Source: an uncultured Aquimarina sp. (GTDB taxonomy: Bacteria > Bacteroidota > Bacteroidia > Flavobacteriales > Flavobacteriaceae). Taken from it: a DNA stretch of 64,000 nt. Below the pieces are notes generated by a model, which saw only the letters and a list, made by a program, of their open reading frames with translations, did no database searches and was not told the DNA's origin. Each line of letters starts with the position of its first letter. Within the stretch, counting starts at the first letter, position 1. Positions 53,122-62,723 of the stretch are shown piece after piece. The position numbers and the translations under genes were made by a program. The stretch covers positions 372,001-436,000 of the forward strand of contig CANMFM010000004.1 in the NCBI GenBank assembly GCA_947497175.1, given 5' to 3'.

Positions 53122-53493
53122 TTATTCTCCAGCTTTTGGATCAGGCCCGTATTGGTTATCTCCTTTTTCACCTTCTGTTACATAAAGGACAAGAAGCCAA
53201 ATAAATCCAATCAAAGGAATAAGTCCGACCAGTATCATCCAACCGCTTTTCCCGATATCATGAAGTCTTCTAACGGCTACTGCCAAACCAGGAACAAGAA
53301 CAGCTAATGAATAAACAACATATAGAGGACCGTACCCAATGCCTTCAAAGGCTAAACCGAATACATTATCAAGAACCATAGCAACAATTAGGAAAATGAT
53401 ATTAAATAATAAAAACATCCAATATTCTTGGCGTCTTGCTCTACCTTGAAAGTTTGCATAGTTCTCTTTAACAACTTTTAAGTACCACTTCAT
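53122..53493 (-). CDS. DUF805 membrane protein
   Basis: A 123-aa DUF805 protein: NFQGRARRQEYWMFLLFNII at the N-terminus, VRRLHDIGKSGWMILVGLIP in the middle, and four membrane helices. The function is unknown; members are common in stress-related operons. Monocistronic. Confidence 0.9.
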   Translation of the reverse strand: MKWYLKVVKENYANFQGRARRQEYWMFLLFNIIFLIVAMVLDNVFGLAFEGIGYGPLYVVYSLAVLVPGLAVAVRRLHDIGKSGWMILVGLIPLIGFIWLLVLYVTEGEKGDNQYGPDPKAGE

Positions 53494-53677
53494 AGTTATA
53501 AATTTGTTTAGGTTAGTAGCTTCAAATATAGAAATAAATTTCAGTTATCAAAATTTCCGAATTAATAACGAACTTATATAGTTAAAATAGTAAAGTGAAG
53601 ATTATTATGAATCTTCCAATTCTTAATTAATATTTTTTTGTAATTTTCTGCAAATAATAAATCAATTTTTAAACAAC

Positions 53678-54049
53678 ATGAGTGAGGAAAACAACAACTT
53701 AGAAGATGACATTAAAAAAGGTGCAGAAGAAGCTGCAGAAACGGTTAAAGAAACCGCTAATGAATTCACAGAGGGCGCTAAAGGAATAGTGAACTCGAAT
53801 GATAATAAAAAAATGCTGGCCGGTATTTTAGGAATATTTTTGGGCTGGTTAGGTGTTCATAAATTTATCTTAGGGTATAACAAAGAAGGTGTTATTATGC
53901 TAGTTTGTGGACTCTTAGGATTTCTAACCTGTGGTATTACTTCGATGATATCATCTGTCGTTGGTATTATCGAGGGCATTATGTATCTTACTAAAACAGA
54001 TGAAGAATTTTATCAAACATACCAGGCAGGTAAAAAACCCTGGTTCTAA
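53678..54049 (+). CDS. TM2-domain protein
   Basis: A 123-aa protein: a charged helical N-terminus (residues 1-45, EDDIKKGAEEAAETVKETAN) and a TM2 domain (GILGIFLGWLGVHKFILGYN, then two membrane helices). TM2 proteins have no assigned biochemical role. It ends at a terminator before the ars operon. Confidence 0.88.
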   Translation: MSEENNNLEDDIKKGAEEAAETVKETANEFTEGAKGIVNSNDNKKMLAGILGIFLGWLGVHKFILGYNKEGVIMLVCGLLGFLTCGITSMISSVVGIIEGIMYLTKTDEEFYQTYQAGKKPWF

Positions 54050-54056
54050 CATATCA

Positions 54057-54088
54057 AAAAGTCAGAAAATTATCTTCTGGCTTTTTTA
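54057..54088 (+). terminator. Terminator after the TM2 gene
   Basis: Stem AGTCAGAA / TTCTGGCT (one G-U pair) flanked by an A-run and a T-run. Confidence 0.75.
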
Positions 54089-54096
54089 ATTCATTT

Positions 54097-54120
54097 TAAT
54101 ATCGTAATATTGCGATATTA
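54097..54120. promoter_or_regulatory. Probable ArsR operator of the ars operon
   Basis: A perfect inverted repeat TAATATCG / CGATATTA with an 8-base spacer, ending ten bases before the arsR start codon. It probably overlaps the promoter. Confidence 0.65.
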
Positions 54121-54130
54121 AAATATACAA

Positions 54131-54454
54131 ATGGGAATTACGAAGACACAAATATTCGATAAGAAACAAAATGAGCTTGCCCAATTCTTCAAAATATTGG
54201 GTCATCCGGCCCGCATAGCAATACTTCAGCATATAAGTACTCAAAACTCGTGTATTTGTAATGATCTGGTAGAAGAAATTGGCTTGGCACAGGCAACCAT
54301 TTCTCAACACCTCAAAGAATTGAAAAGTATAGGCTTATTAAAAGGTGAAATCGAAGGCAAAAGTATGTGCTACTGTATCGACATTGATCGATGGAATGCG
54401 TTACAACAACTCTTAAATTCTTTTTTTAATAATACAAAACAAAATTGTTGCTAA
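54131..54454 (+). CDS. arsR: ArsR-family arsenic-responsive repressor
   Basis: A 107-aa winged-helix protein: KILGHPARIAILQHISTQNS, CICNDLVEEIGLAQATISQH (Cys pair near the recognition helix), and a C-terminal NCC. It heads an operon with the DUF6428, acetyltransferase and arsC genes and should repress it until arsenite or antimonite binds. Confidence 0.88.
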   Translation: MGITKTQIFDKKQNELAQFFKILGHPARIAILQHISTQNSCICNDLVEEIGLAQATISQHLKELKSIGLLKGEIEGKSMCYCIDIDRWNALQQLLNSFFNNTKQNCC

Positions 54455-54482
54455 ACCAATGTGACTCAAAATTTACAAAAAT

Positions 54483-54968
54483 ATGAATACATCAGATTTT
54501 ATTACACTATTAGAAGAACACCAAGAAAAATCAGTATTATTTGAGTATGCTCCTGGTATGCTGGTCGGTACAAATTATCACATTACAGAAGTAAAACATA
54601 TTACTGTAGATGCTGTAGATTGTGGTGCAGGAACAGATGCCTGGAAAGAAACTGTGGTTCAATTATGGGAAAGTCCGAGTGAACTAGGTAAGCCGGATCA
54701 TATGAGTGCATATAAAGCTTTAGGAATTCTAAAGAAAGTTGGCCAAATGAAAGCCTACCAAATGGACGCCACAGTTAAAATAGAATACGGTAATGCTATG
54801 TTTCATACTACACAATTACATGTTAATGATTTTGAAATTAAAGAAAAGAAATTGATCCTAAAACTTCATGTTCAGCCTACGGATTGTAAGGCCAAAGAAA
54901 CTTGTGGAGTTACAGAAACGGTACAAACTGAAACCAATTCGTGTGCACCCGGTAGTGGTTGTTGTTAA
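54483..54968 (+). CDS. DUF6428 family protein of ars operons
   Basis: A 161-aa protein that matches the family found beside arsR and arsC in Bacteroidota (TSDFITLLEEHQEKSVLFEY, GTNYHITEVKHITVDAVDCG). The C-terminus is cysteine-rich (TDCKAKETCG, CAPGSGCC), which suggests metalloid binding. The exact role is unknown. It abuts the next gene directly. Confidence 0.8.
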   Translation: MNTSDFITLLEEHQEKSVLFEYAPGMLVGTNYHITEVKHITVDAVDCGAGTDAWKETVVQLWESPSELGKPDHMSAYKALGILKKVGQMKAYQMDATVKIEYGNAMFHTTQLHVNDFEIKEKKLILKLHVQPTDCKAKETCGVTETVQTETNSCAPGSGCC

Positions 54969-55466
54969 ATGAATACTTCTATTCAAATAACATATTTTAC
55001 CGAAGCAGAGTGGCCCACCATTTCTACCATCTATAAAGAAGGTATTGATACCAAAATGGCAACTTTTGAAACCCGGATACCTAGTTGGAAAACATGGGAT
55101 ATGTCGCATATTAAATCCTGTAGATTAAAAGCGATTATAAAAGACGAAATTGCAGGTTGGGCAGCCTTATCTCCTACTTCAAAAAGAGAAGTGTACAAAG
55201 GTGTGGCAGAAGTTAGCATTTACATAACATCAAGATTCAGAAATTTAGGTGTCGGAAAGCTACTTTTATCCAGATTAATCGAAGAAAGTGAAGCCGAAGG
55301 ATTCTGGACACTGCAGGCAAGCATTTTTAGCAATAATATTGCCAGTATTGCTCTGCATACGTCTTTAGGATTTAGAGAAGTTGGGTATCGGGAAAAAGTC
55401 GGAAAACTAGATGATATTTGGTATGACAACACTATTTTAGAGCGAAGAAGCAAAACAATATTATAA
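54969..55466 (+). CDS. GNAT N-acetyltransferase, phosphinothricin/arsinothricin type
   Basis: A 165-aa GNAT of the Pat/ArsN type: GIDTKMATFETRIPSWKTWD, AGWAALSPTSKREVYKGVAE, FRNLGVGKLLLSRLIEESE and ASIALHTSLGFREVGYREKV. ArsN1 enzymes inactivate the arsenic-containing antibiotic arsinothricin by N-acetylation. The place in an ars operon supports that role over herbicide resistance. Not tested. Confidence 0.8.
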   Translation: MNTSIQITYFTEAEWPTISTIYKEGIDTKMATFETRIPSWKTWDMSHIKSCRLKAIIKDEIAGWAALSPTSKREVYKGVAEVSIYITSRFRNLGVGKLLLSRLIEESEAEGFWTLQASIFSNNIASIALHTSLGFREVGYREKVGKLDDIWYDNTILERRSKTIL

Positions 55467-55484
55467 CCAAAAAACACCACATAT

Positions 55485-55910
55485 ATGAATATTTTAGTAT
55501 TATGCACAGGAAACTCATGCCGTAGTCAAATGGCAGAAGGATATTTAAAGCATTTTGCAAACAAACATGCGACCATCTATAGCGCAGGAGTAGAAACTCA
55601 TGGAGTTAATCCCAGAGCCGTGTCTATCATGAAAGAAGATCATATTGATATTTCTGATCATACCTCCAATAATCTTGATGAATATCTGGATATCGAATTT
55701 GACTATATCCTAACCGTTTGTGACAATGCAAAAGAAAGATGTCCTTTCTTCCCTGGAAAAGCAAAAAGAGTACACTTTAACTTTTTTGACCCCTCAAAAG
55801 TAGCAGGTACAGAAGAGGAAATTCATGCCGCTTTTGTCAAAACAAGAAATCAGATTAAAGAATATTGTAAGGATTTTGTTGAAAAACATGTTCTTGCCAC
55901 CACCTATTAA
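55485..55910 (+). CDS. arsC: Arsenate reductase / low-molecular-weight phosphatase fold
   Basis: A 141-aa protein with the active-site loop VLCTGNSCRSQMAE (CX5R type), the redox-Cys region ILTVCDNAKERCPFFPG and the Asp loop HFNFFDPSKVAGTEEE. This is the thioredoxin-coupled ArsC class, reducing arsenate to arsenite. No arsenite efflux gene (acr3/arsB) follows in the window, since a strong terminator and a convergent gene end the operon. Confidence 0.9.
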   Translation: MNILVLCTGNSCRSQMAEGYLKHFANKHATIYSAGVETHGVNPRAVSIMKEDHIDISDHTSNNLDEYLDIEFDYILTVCDNAKERCPFFPGKAKRVHFNFFDPSKVAGTEEEIHAAFVKTRNQIKEYCKDFVEKHVLATTY

Positions 55911-55929
55911 CCCATACATCCATAAAATA

Positions 55930-55977
55930 CCACAAATAAAAAAGTCACTTTTGTAATAGTGACTTTTTTATTTGTGG
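55930..55977. terminator. Bidirectional terminator, 20-bp stem
   Basis: A perfect inverted repeat beginning CCACAAATAAAAAAGTCACT around the loop TTTGTAAT, between arsC and the convergent MscS gene. Confidence 0.9.
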
Positions 55978-56001
55978 TCATTAGTCGTTTAAAGACTAAT
56001 A

Positions 56002-57213
56002 TTAGTTCTCAATCTTAAAACCAGGTTTTTTATACGCTTTAGGAATATTCTCGGGAGGGACTGTTAAAACATTACCATCTCTTACTGCGTGATAATGGGG
56101 AGATAAAATTTCTATCCCCGCATTATGTAATTCATCTTTTATATTTTGATGTAACATTGAATAAAGCACTGCGGCTTTTTTAGGGTCTTTGGTATACGCA
56201 TTTATCTCATAATTAATATAGAAGTCATCCAAACTTTTAATCAAAACAAAAGGTGATGGGTCAGATAAAATACCCTCTGTTTTCTTTGCGCCTTCTATTA
56301 ACACTTTTATCACCTCATTACTTACTACATCGTACCCAATCGTTACCGAAGTATGAAGAATAATACCCACATCTTCGGCAGCATTTATACTAAAGTTAAC
56401 TATATGATTTCCTAAAATTGAGGAATTCGGGATTGTAATATCTAAGTTTTTAATTGTTCTTACCCTGGTGACCAATAGGCTTCTTTCTGTAATATCACCT
56501 ATGGTTTCACCTATTTTTACCCGATCTCCTACTTTAAAAGGCCGCATATAAGTAATCACAATACCGGCAACAATATTAGATATCGCCGATGTAGATCCCA
56601 AAGAAAAAAGGATACCAAAAAATATTGAAACTCCTTTAAATGCAGGAGAATCAGAACCTGGTATGTACGGAAAAACTATGATTAGGGCAAATGCAATAAT
56701 CACAACTCTTAATAAATTAAATGTCGGTCTGGCCCAATCTGCATGAAAACCATCTAGTCGAACCGCTTCTCTTTCTAATTCGTTGGTTACGTACTTTAAA
56801 AATCTTAGGAGGTATTTTGTGACAAAAAATATAACCACTATAAAAAATAGATTGGGGATAAATCCTATAAGGCCTTCGTATAGAAAAAATAAGGGTTTCT
56901 TTATATACCCGATAACCACGTCGGCATATTCTTTTGTTTGCGGCACCAGACTAAACAAAAAGGGTAAATACAGAACCAGAAACGTAATAATTATTGATAT
57001 GCGCAATAGCCTAAGAAGAAAGGTAAGAATATGGCGCTCTCTTCTGGGGGTTATAAATCTAAAAAACTGTGCAAATTTAGTATTGCTAAAGAAAATGTTA
57101 CTTTCTAGTTTGCTAATTCTATTTTGCAACCATTTGAAAAACTTTTTAATTAGAAAAATGAAAAGAATAATTCCTAAAATGGCTAGTGCAAAATAAAGAT
57201 ACTGGATAATCAT
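56002..57213 (-). CDS. MscS-type mechanosensitive ion channel
   Basis: A 403-aa channel with five or so membrane helices (residues 4-24, 68-90, 112-135, 165-185, 190-225) and the MscS core: the pore helix region SLGSTSAISNIVAGIVITYM, the beta domain RPFKVGDRVKIGETIGDITE and TIPNSSILGNHIVNFS. It releases solutes on hypo-osmotic shock. Larger N-terminal part than E. coli MscS. Confidence 0.9.
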   Translation of the reverse strand: MIIQYLYFALAILGIILFIFLIKKFFKWLQNRISKLESNIFFSNTKFAQFFRFITPRRERHILTFLLRLLRISIIITFLVLYLPFLFSLVPQTKEYADVVIGYIKKPLFFLYEGLIGFIPNLFFIVVIFFVTKYLLRFLKYVTNELEREAVRLDGFHADWARPTFNLLRVVIIAFALIIVFPYIPGSDSPAFKGVSIFFGILFSLGSTSAISNIVAGIVITYMRPFKVGDRVKIGETIGDITERSLLVTRVRTIKNLDITIPNSSILGNHIVNFSINAAEDVGIILHTSVTIGYDVVSNEVIKVLIEGAKKTEGILSDPSPFVLIKSLDDFYINYEINAYTKDPKKAAVLYSMLHQNIKDELHNAGIEILSPHYHAVRDGNVLTVPPENIPKAYKKPGFKIEN

Positions 57214-57325
57214 TTTTATGCTTTTAAATTATCAAGGTATGCTATGCTTTTAACTAAAAAAACGAGAACTACTTTAAAAGAAAATAATTCATTCTATTAA
57301 TCAAAGAAAGGCTATACGCTACGGC

Positions 57326-59143
57326 TTATTTATCGCCATTTTTAAAGTATTTCTGTTCCAGCTCAGCCTGAAATTCTTCCATTACCGGTTTCACCGTACT
57401 GTCAGGAAGATCTGCTATGCGGATGTACATCAACCCGTCAACCGCATTATTAAATAAAGGATCGACATTAAAAGCAACTACTTTTGCATTTTGCTTGATA
57501 TACTTTTTAATCAGTACAGGAATACGAAGGCTACCCGGCTCTACCTCATCTATAATTCTATCAAATTTATTTAGATCGCTCTTGCTCTCATCAAACACAA
57601 AATCCTTATCAGCATCTTTTAATTTTACTTTAAATTCTTTCTTAGGCCTTACATATTGTGCAACATAGGGGTCGTAATAGTGAGATTTCATAAACTCAAT
57701 CATCAAAGACTTCGTAAAATTGCTAAACTTATTACTTATGCTAACTCCACCAATTAGATATTTGTGCTCTGGAAAACGCAATGTACAATGTACAATACCT
57801 TTCCATAATAAAAACAATGGCATGGGTCGTTGTTGATATTCTTTAATAATAAAAGCTCTTCCCATCTCTATCGATTGGCTCATCATTTTATGCAGCTCCG
57901 GTTCAAATCTAAACAGGTCTTGAAGATAAAACCCATCGATACCAAAATTTGCATATATTTTTGATCCCATTCCCATGCGATAAGCTCCAGCAATTTTTTT
58001 GGCTCCGCTATCCCATAGAAACATGTGGTGATAATAGTGATCAAATTTATCTAAATCTATAGAGTTATTAGTCCCTTCACCTATTTCTCTAAAAGTAATT
58101 TCTCTTAGCCTTCCTATCTCATTCAATATATTAGGAATAAACTGTTTTTGAGCTAAAAAAACTTCGTAATTTTTACTTATTAATAGCCTTCTATCATTAT
58201 CCCTGCAAAACTGTAATTCGGCTTCGATTTTTTTAACATTCCCTTCGCCTGCAATTTCTTTTGGAGACTTTGGTAATTTTAGATTTCTTGGAATAGATTC
58301 TCTTAGGGTTTTCTTCTCAAAAGGATTAGCCAACATATATGTCTTCTTACGCAAGAAATTTGTAAAATCTTCTAGATTTGTATGCTCCTCCTGATCTTTG
58401 ACCGAAACAGGGTTACCAATTCTAACTTTAATTACCTTATTTTCCTGAGAAAAAAGTTCGCTAGGCAACTTTGCGGTTCTTAATGTATCGCTAATGGAAG
58501 CCAATCGATAAAAAAGACTGCTGTTTCGAGCGTGAAAATACATAGGGATTACCGGGACCTTAGCTTTTTGAACTAATCGCATAGCACTGGCTTCCCAGGG
58601 TTTATCTACATAATTTTTTCCTTCTTTATGGGTAGAAACTTCTCCTGCCGGAAAAATCCCGAGAGGGTTACCTTCCCGAAGATGTAAAATAGCTTCTTTG
58701 ATCCCCTTATGGCTTGATTTAGCTTCTTTTCTATCCTCAAAAGGATTGACCGGCATAATATAAGGTTTGAGCGGTAAAAGGTTGTGTAATAAAAAATTGG
58801 CTATTATTTTATAATCAGACCTATGCTCTAAGAGTATTTTAAGTAACAAAATTCCGTCAAGCCCTCCTAATGGATGGTTCGACAATGTAATAAAAGCACC
58901 ATTTTTTGGAAGCCTTTTTAAATCTTCTTCAGGGATTTCATACTTTACTCCATGAATCTCTAAAGCTTTTATCAAAAATTCTAAATCATTGAGATGACTT
59001 ATTTTATCGTATTGTCGATTCACTTTTGATAATCGGGTAACCTTGAGAATTATCCAACCCAAAAAGTTACCTATAAAACCAAGTTTATCTAATTTGAGCC
59101 CAGTGGCTATTTCTTTTGCTGTGATTATAGGCATTAAATACAA
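57326..59143 (-). CDS. OlsF-like bifunctional acyltransferase (PlsC domain + GNAT-type N-acyltransferase)
   Basis: A 605-aa fusion. Residues 1-270 are a PlsC-type O-acyltransferase with the NHxxxxD motif (LSNHPLGGLDGILL) and FPAGEVS. Residues 300-520 resemble OlsB-type acyl-ACP N-acyltransferases (EIGRLREITFREIGEGTNNS, SIEMGRAFIIKEYQ). In Flavobacterium johnsoniae and Serratia the fused enzyme OlsF makes ornithine-type aminolipids by N- then O-acylation. Ornithine, glycine or serine-glycine lipids are possible products here. Monocistronic. Confidence 0.8.
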   Translation of the reverse strand: MYLMPIITAKEIATGLKLDKLGFIGNFLGWIILKVTRLSKVNRQYDKISHLNDLEFLIKALEIHGVKYEIPEEDLKRLPKNGAFITLSNHPLGGLDGILLLKILLEHRSDYKIIANFLLHNLLPLKPYIMPVNPFEDRKEAKSSHKGIKEAILHLREGNPLGIFPAGEVSTHKEGKNYVDKPWEASAMRLVQKAKVPVIPMYFHARNSSLFYRLASISDTLRTAKLPSELFSQENKVIKVRIGNPVSVKDQEEHTNLEDFTNFLRKKTYMLANPFEKKTLRESIPRNLKLPKSPKEIAGEGNVKKIEAELQFCRDNDRRLLISKNYEVFLAQKQFIPNILNEIGRLREITFREIGEGTNNSIDLDKFDHYYHHMFLWDSGAKKIAGAYRMGMGSKIYANFGIDGFYLQDLFRFEPELHKMMSQSIEMGRAFIIKEYQQRPMPLFLLWKGIVHCTLRFPEHKYLIGGVSISNKFSNFTKSLMIEFMKSHYYDPYVAQYVRPKKEFKVKLKDADKDFVFDESKSDLNKFDRIIDEVEPGSLRIPVLIKKYIKQNAKVVAFNVDPLFNNAVDGLMYIRIADLPDSTVKPVMEEFQAELEQKYFKNGDK

Positions 59144-59187
59144 TTTGCGCTAACTGCAAATATAGCAAAATCCCTGAATTTTTTGAA

Positions 59188-60441
59188 CTAACCCCGGATA
59201 ACCATTTGATACGTCTCCCGCGTGATTTGTTTAAGCAAAATATCTCTGTTTTTTTCTAAAGATTCGATAGCCTTATTTGTAAAATGTCGTAATGTATATA
59301 GAGATACATCTTTATTATAAACAACCTTGAATTTTGGCTTTAATTTGTTTAAAAGCTCATCAAAACGGTTAAATTTATCGTCAAGACACACCGAAAAGCT
59401 AATTGCTGAGTTTTGAATCAAATCCACCTTGATATGATATTGATGAAAAAGATTGAAAATTTCGCTAATATTATCTTCCACAATGAACGAAAAATCAAGG
59501 GATGATAGCGATAGTAAAATCTGATTTTTCTTTACTATGTAACAGGGTACATACGGGTCTAGTGGCTGTCCTTTTTTTACCGATGTTCCTTCGCTTAATG
59601 GATTGAGAAATGATTTTACGTACAGCGGAATTTCTTTACGCTGCAAAGGTTGTATCGTTTTAGGATGAATCACGGATGCTCCGTAAAAAGCTAACTCTAT
59701 AGCTTCTTCGTATGAGATGTGAGATAATAACTCTGTATTTTCAAAAACTCGGGGATCAGCGTTAAGAACTCCTGGCACGTCTTTCCATATACTTACACTA
59801 TCGGCTCCAAGACAATATGCTAAAATCCCAGCGGTATAATCACTTCCTTCTCTGCCCAACGTTGTGGTAAAATTATTTTTGTCAGATCCAATAAAACCTT
59901 GAGTTACACTAAGCTTTTTCCTGTTAATTTTATCGGTAATCAATTTTTGGGTCACCTTCCAATTGACTTCGGCATCTCTATATACCGTATCTGTTTTGAT
60001 AAAATCACGTGCATCGAGCCATTGATTATCAAACCCATGTTGGTTCAGATATTCACTTACTATCGTGGTAGAAATGATCTCGCCATAACTTACGATTTGA
60101 TCATATACATAATCGTATTGCTTCGATTTATTCCTTTTGAGTGTGGTTTCTAAATCAGAGAAGAGTCCTTTGATTTTTTTAAAAACCATGTGCTCTCTAT
60201 TCTGAAAAAGATCATTCAGAATATTTTTATGATACTCGTAGACATCCTGTATCGATTTTTGAAGTTCCGGATCATTTTTTAGATAAAACTCAACCACTTT
60301 TTCTAACGCATTAGTCGTTTTACCCATTGCAGATACAATTATCACAAGGTTAGAAAACCCAGTTTCCTGGAGCACATTGATTACATTTTGTACTGCTTTG
60401 GCATCTTTTACAGATGCGCCTCCAAATTTAAATACCTTCAT
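59188..60441 (-). CDS. lysC: Aspartate kinase (monofunctional)
   Basis: A 417-aa enzyme that phosphorylates aspartate for lysine, threonine and methionine synthesis. Start MKVFKFGGASVKDAKAVQNV, nucleotide loop TTLGREGSDYTAGILAYCLG, DVPGVLNADPRVF and GASVIHPKTIQPLQRKEIPL are conserved. The C-terminal ACT region (about 300-400) is divergent, so allosteric control may differ. It follows the acetyltransferase gene after three bases. Confidence 0.9.
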   Translation of the reverse strand: MKVFKFGGASVKDAKAVQNVINVLQETGFSNLVIIVSAMGKTTNALEKVVEFYLKNDPELQKSIQDVYEYHKNILNDLFQNREHMVFKKIKGLFSDLETTLKRNKSKQYDYVYDQIVSYGEIISTTIVSEYLNQHGFDNQWLDARDFIKTDTVYRDAEVNWKVTQKLITDKINRKKLSVTQGFIGSDKNNFTTTLGREGSDYTAGILAYCLGADSVSIWKDVPGVLNADPRVFENTELLSHISYEEAIELAFYGASVIHPKTIQPLQRKEIPLYVKSFLNPLSEGTSVKKGQPLDPYVPCYIVKKNQILLSLSSLDFSFIVEDNISEIFNLFHQYHIKVDLIQNSAISFSVCLDDKFNRFDELLNKLKPKFKVVYNKDVSLYTLRHFTNKAIESLEKNRDILLKQITRETYQMVIRG

Positions 60442-60444
60442 GTA

Positions 60445-60924
60445 TTAAAATTTACTTAAAAAGTTTTCTAACCCTTTCTCATCCATTTGAGCGAGATACC
60501 AGTCTTTTAATAGTTTTGCACCACTTCTTTCATAAAAATCTATGGCCTTTTTATTCCAGTCCAGAACCACCCATTCTACTCTGCGTACTCCTTTAGATTT
60601 TGCATATTTCATCACTTCTTTATACAGTGCACTACCCAATCCGGTACCTCTCATGGATTCTTTAACAATAAGATCTTCCAGGTGTATTGTACGTCCTTTC
60701 CAAGTCGAAAACCGATAGTACACCAAAGCAATTCCTACGATTTCGTTAGCTACTTCGGCCACAAAGCAATGAAAAAGTGGGTGCTGCCCAAAGCCTTCTT
60801 CTATAAGCTCATCCACCGTTACTTCGACGGCATCAGGTTCTTTCTCAAATACTGCCAATTCCTGTATTAACACTAATACCTTAGTCATATCCTGAGCCGT
60901 AGCATCTCTGATAATATATTCCAT
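60445..60924 (-). CDS. GNAT-family N-acetyltransferase (diamine acetyltransferase-like)
   Basis: A 159-aa GNAT with YIIRDATAQDMTKVLVLIQE, the strand GRTIHLEDLIVKESMRGTGL, GSALYKEVMKYAKSKGVRRV and WNKKAIDFYERSGAKLLKDW, the pattern of SSAT-like diamine/thialysine acetyltransferases. It is first in an operon with aspartate kinase. The substrate is inferred only from similarity. Confidence 0.87.
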   Translation of the reverse strand: MEYIIRDATAQDMTKVLVLIQELAVFEKEPDAVEVTVDELIEEGFGQHPLFHCFVAEVANEIVGIALVYYRFSTWKGRTIHLEDLIVKESMRGTGLGSALYKEVMKYAKSKGVRRVEWVVLDWNKKAIDFYERSGAKLLKDWYLAQMDEKGLENFLSKF

Positions 60925-61072
60925 ATAGCGAAAAGTTTATCAAAACTATAAAATATGTACTAGAAACATAACAATTTTTAAAGGTTATCCTTCAACTATT
61001 TATCTTTTTATAATTCTTAGTATGTGAAAATAATTTAACCGTCCGAAAACGTTATAGTTATTTAAAAAATAA

Positions 61073-61080
61073 TACTTTTG
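61073..61080 (+). promoter_or_regulatory. Candidate -7 element of fbp
   Basis: TACTTTTG matches TAnnTTTG, 22 bases before the fbp start. No clear -33 box. Confidence 0.4.
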
Positions 61081-61102
61081 CACCAAATAAAATCCACCAT
61101 AA

Positions 61103-62101
61103 ATGGCAAGAAAAAACCAAACTTTAGGAGAATTTATTATTGAAAATCAAAAGGATTTTCCGTATGCAAGCGGAGAACTCTCTCGTTTGATCAACTCTAT
61201 TAGGCTGGCTGCAAAAATGGTGAATCATGAGGTAAACAAAGCTGGTTTGGTGGATATTACCGGAGCTGTAGGAGAAACAAACGTACAAGGTGAGGATCAG
61301 CAAAAACTTGATGTACTAGCAAACGAAACTTTTATTAATACGTTAACCAACAGGGAAATTGTATGTGGTATCGCTTCTGAAGAAAATGACGAATTTATCA
61401 CTATAAAAGGGCAAAAAAATGATCACCGTAATAATTATGTTGTCTTAATGGACCCTTTAGATGGTAGTTCTAACATCGATGTCAATGTTTCTGTAGGAAC
61501 TATTTTTTCTATTTATCGCAGAGTTACCCCGACCGGAACTCCTGTAACTTTAGAGGATTTTTTACAGCCTGGCAACCTGCAAGTAGCCGCTGGTTACATC
61601 ATTTATGGAACCTCGACCATGTTGGTGTATACAACGGGGCATGGTGTTAATGGTTTTACGCTTAACCCTGCATTAGGGACGTATTACTTATCACATCCTA
61701 ACATGAGATTTCCTGAAGATGGACACATATACTCGGTAAATGAAGGGAATTATATTCATTTCCCTCAGGGAATTAAGGATTATATAAAATACTGTCAGGA
61801 GGAGAAAGAAGATCGACCCTATACTTCAAGATATATTGGTTCATTAGTAAGTGATATACATCGCAATATGATAAAAGGTGGGGTGTATTTATATCCAAGT
61901 ACTTCAAAATCTCCTAAAGGGAAACTACGCCTTTTATACGAATGCAACCCTATGGCTTTTATAGCCGAACAAGCCGGTGGAAAAGCAAGTGATGGCTATA
62001 AAAGAATACTCGATATTAAACCTACTCAATTACACCAGCGTACTCCTTTTGTATGTGGCAGCAAAAATATGGTCGAAAAAGTTGAGTCTTTTATGGACTA
62101 A
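61103..62101 (+). CDS. fbp: Class 1 fructose-1,6-bisphosphatase
   Basis: A 332-aa gluconeogenic enzyme. Metal-site motifs: [31 protein letters not shown] and, near the end, [20 protein letters not shown]. The sugar-phosphate region [20 protein letters not shown] is intact. Length is normal. The 250-base gap that follows has no ORF or terminator that I can see. Confidence 0.96.
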   Translation: MARKNQTLGEFIIENQKDFPYASGELSRLINSIRLAAKMVNHEVNKAGLVDITGAVGETNVQGEDQQKLDVLANETFINTLTNREIVCGIASEENDEFITIKGQKNDHRNNYVVLMDPLDGSSNIDVNVSVGTIFSIYRRVTPTGTPVTLEDFLQPGNLQVAAGYIIYGTSTMLVYTTGHGVNGFTLNPALGTYYLSHPNMRFPEDGHIYSVNEGNYIHFPQGIKDYIKYCQEEKEDRPYTSRYIGSLVSDIHRNMIKGGVYLYPSTSKSPKGKLRLLYECNPMAFIAEQAGGKASDGYKRILDIKPTQLHQRTPFVCGSKNMVEKVESFMD

Positions 62102-62351
62102 TTACGACAACACATATTTTCTTTACCTCGGCTATTCTTTTTTTAAAAGAATAATAATTGATATATTTATATCAATTCGTGATTACTTACCCCATAGTTT
62201 TAGAATTGAATAACACTTGCGTTTTTTAACAACGGTCGAGTTTTTAATTGGATACATTTTAACATTATCGGCTATTTAGCCTTTATTTTAACATATTTTA
62301 TGTTAATTTACATTGAGTTCAAAAAATTAGGAATCTAATAAATCAACCAAA

Positions 62352-62705
62352 ATGGCTAAAGAAAATAAGGCTGTTGAAGAAAAAATGGCTAACGATCCTT
62401 CTTCAAAAATAGAAGCAATAAAAAATTTAATTTTCGGTGAAAATATCGCTGCATACAATTCTGAATTTGAACAGGTTAAAAAAGATATTGCCGCAAAACG
62501 ACAAGAGCTTCGAGAGTATATAGAAGACACCAGCAAAGAATTGCATCAGGCAATTGATAATCTAAGTACCGATGTCAATATTCGAATCACAGAGTTAGAA
62601 GATAATTTGGCAGATAAAGCAGATATGTTAGATTCAAAAAAAGTAGATAAAAAAATCTTAGGAGATCTTCTTATCACTTTAGGTGAAAAAATAAGTCAAA
62701 AGTAA
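62352..62705 (+). CDS. Coiled-coil protein of the small-GTPase operon
   Basis: A 117-aa acidic, almost entirely helical protein. NLIFGENIAAYNSEFEQVKK begins a long coiled coil (about residues 30-100) ending KKILGDLLITLGEKISQK. Similar short coiled-coil proteins precede the longin/OmpA-type protein and a Rab-like GTPase in other bacteria, from my memory of the family. The name is unknown. It is 18 bases before the next gene. Confidence 0.65.
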   Translation: MAKENKAVEEKMANDPSSKIEAIKNLIFGENIAAYNSEFEQVKKDIAAKRQELREYIEDTSKELHQAIDNLSTDVNIRITELEDNLADKADMLDSKKVDKKILGDLLITLGEKISQK

Positions 62706-62723
62706 TCCTTCTATCCACAAATC

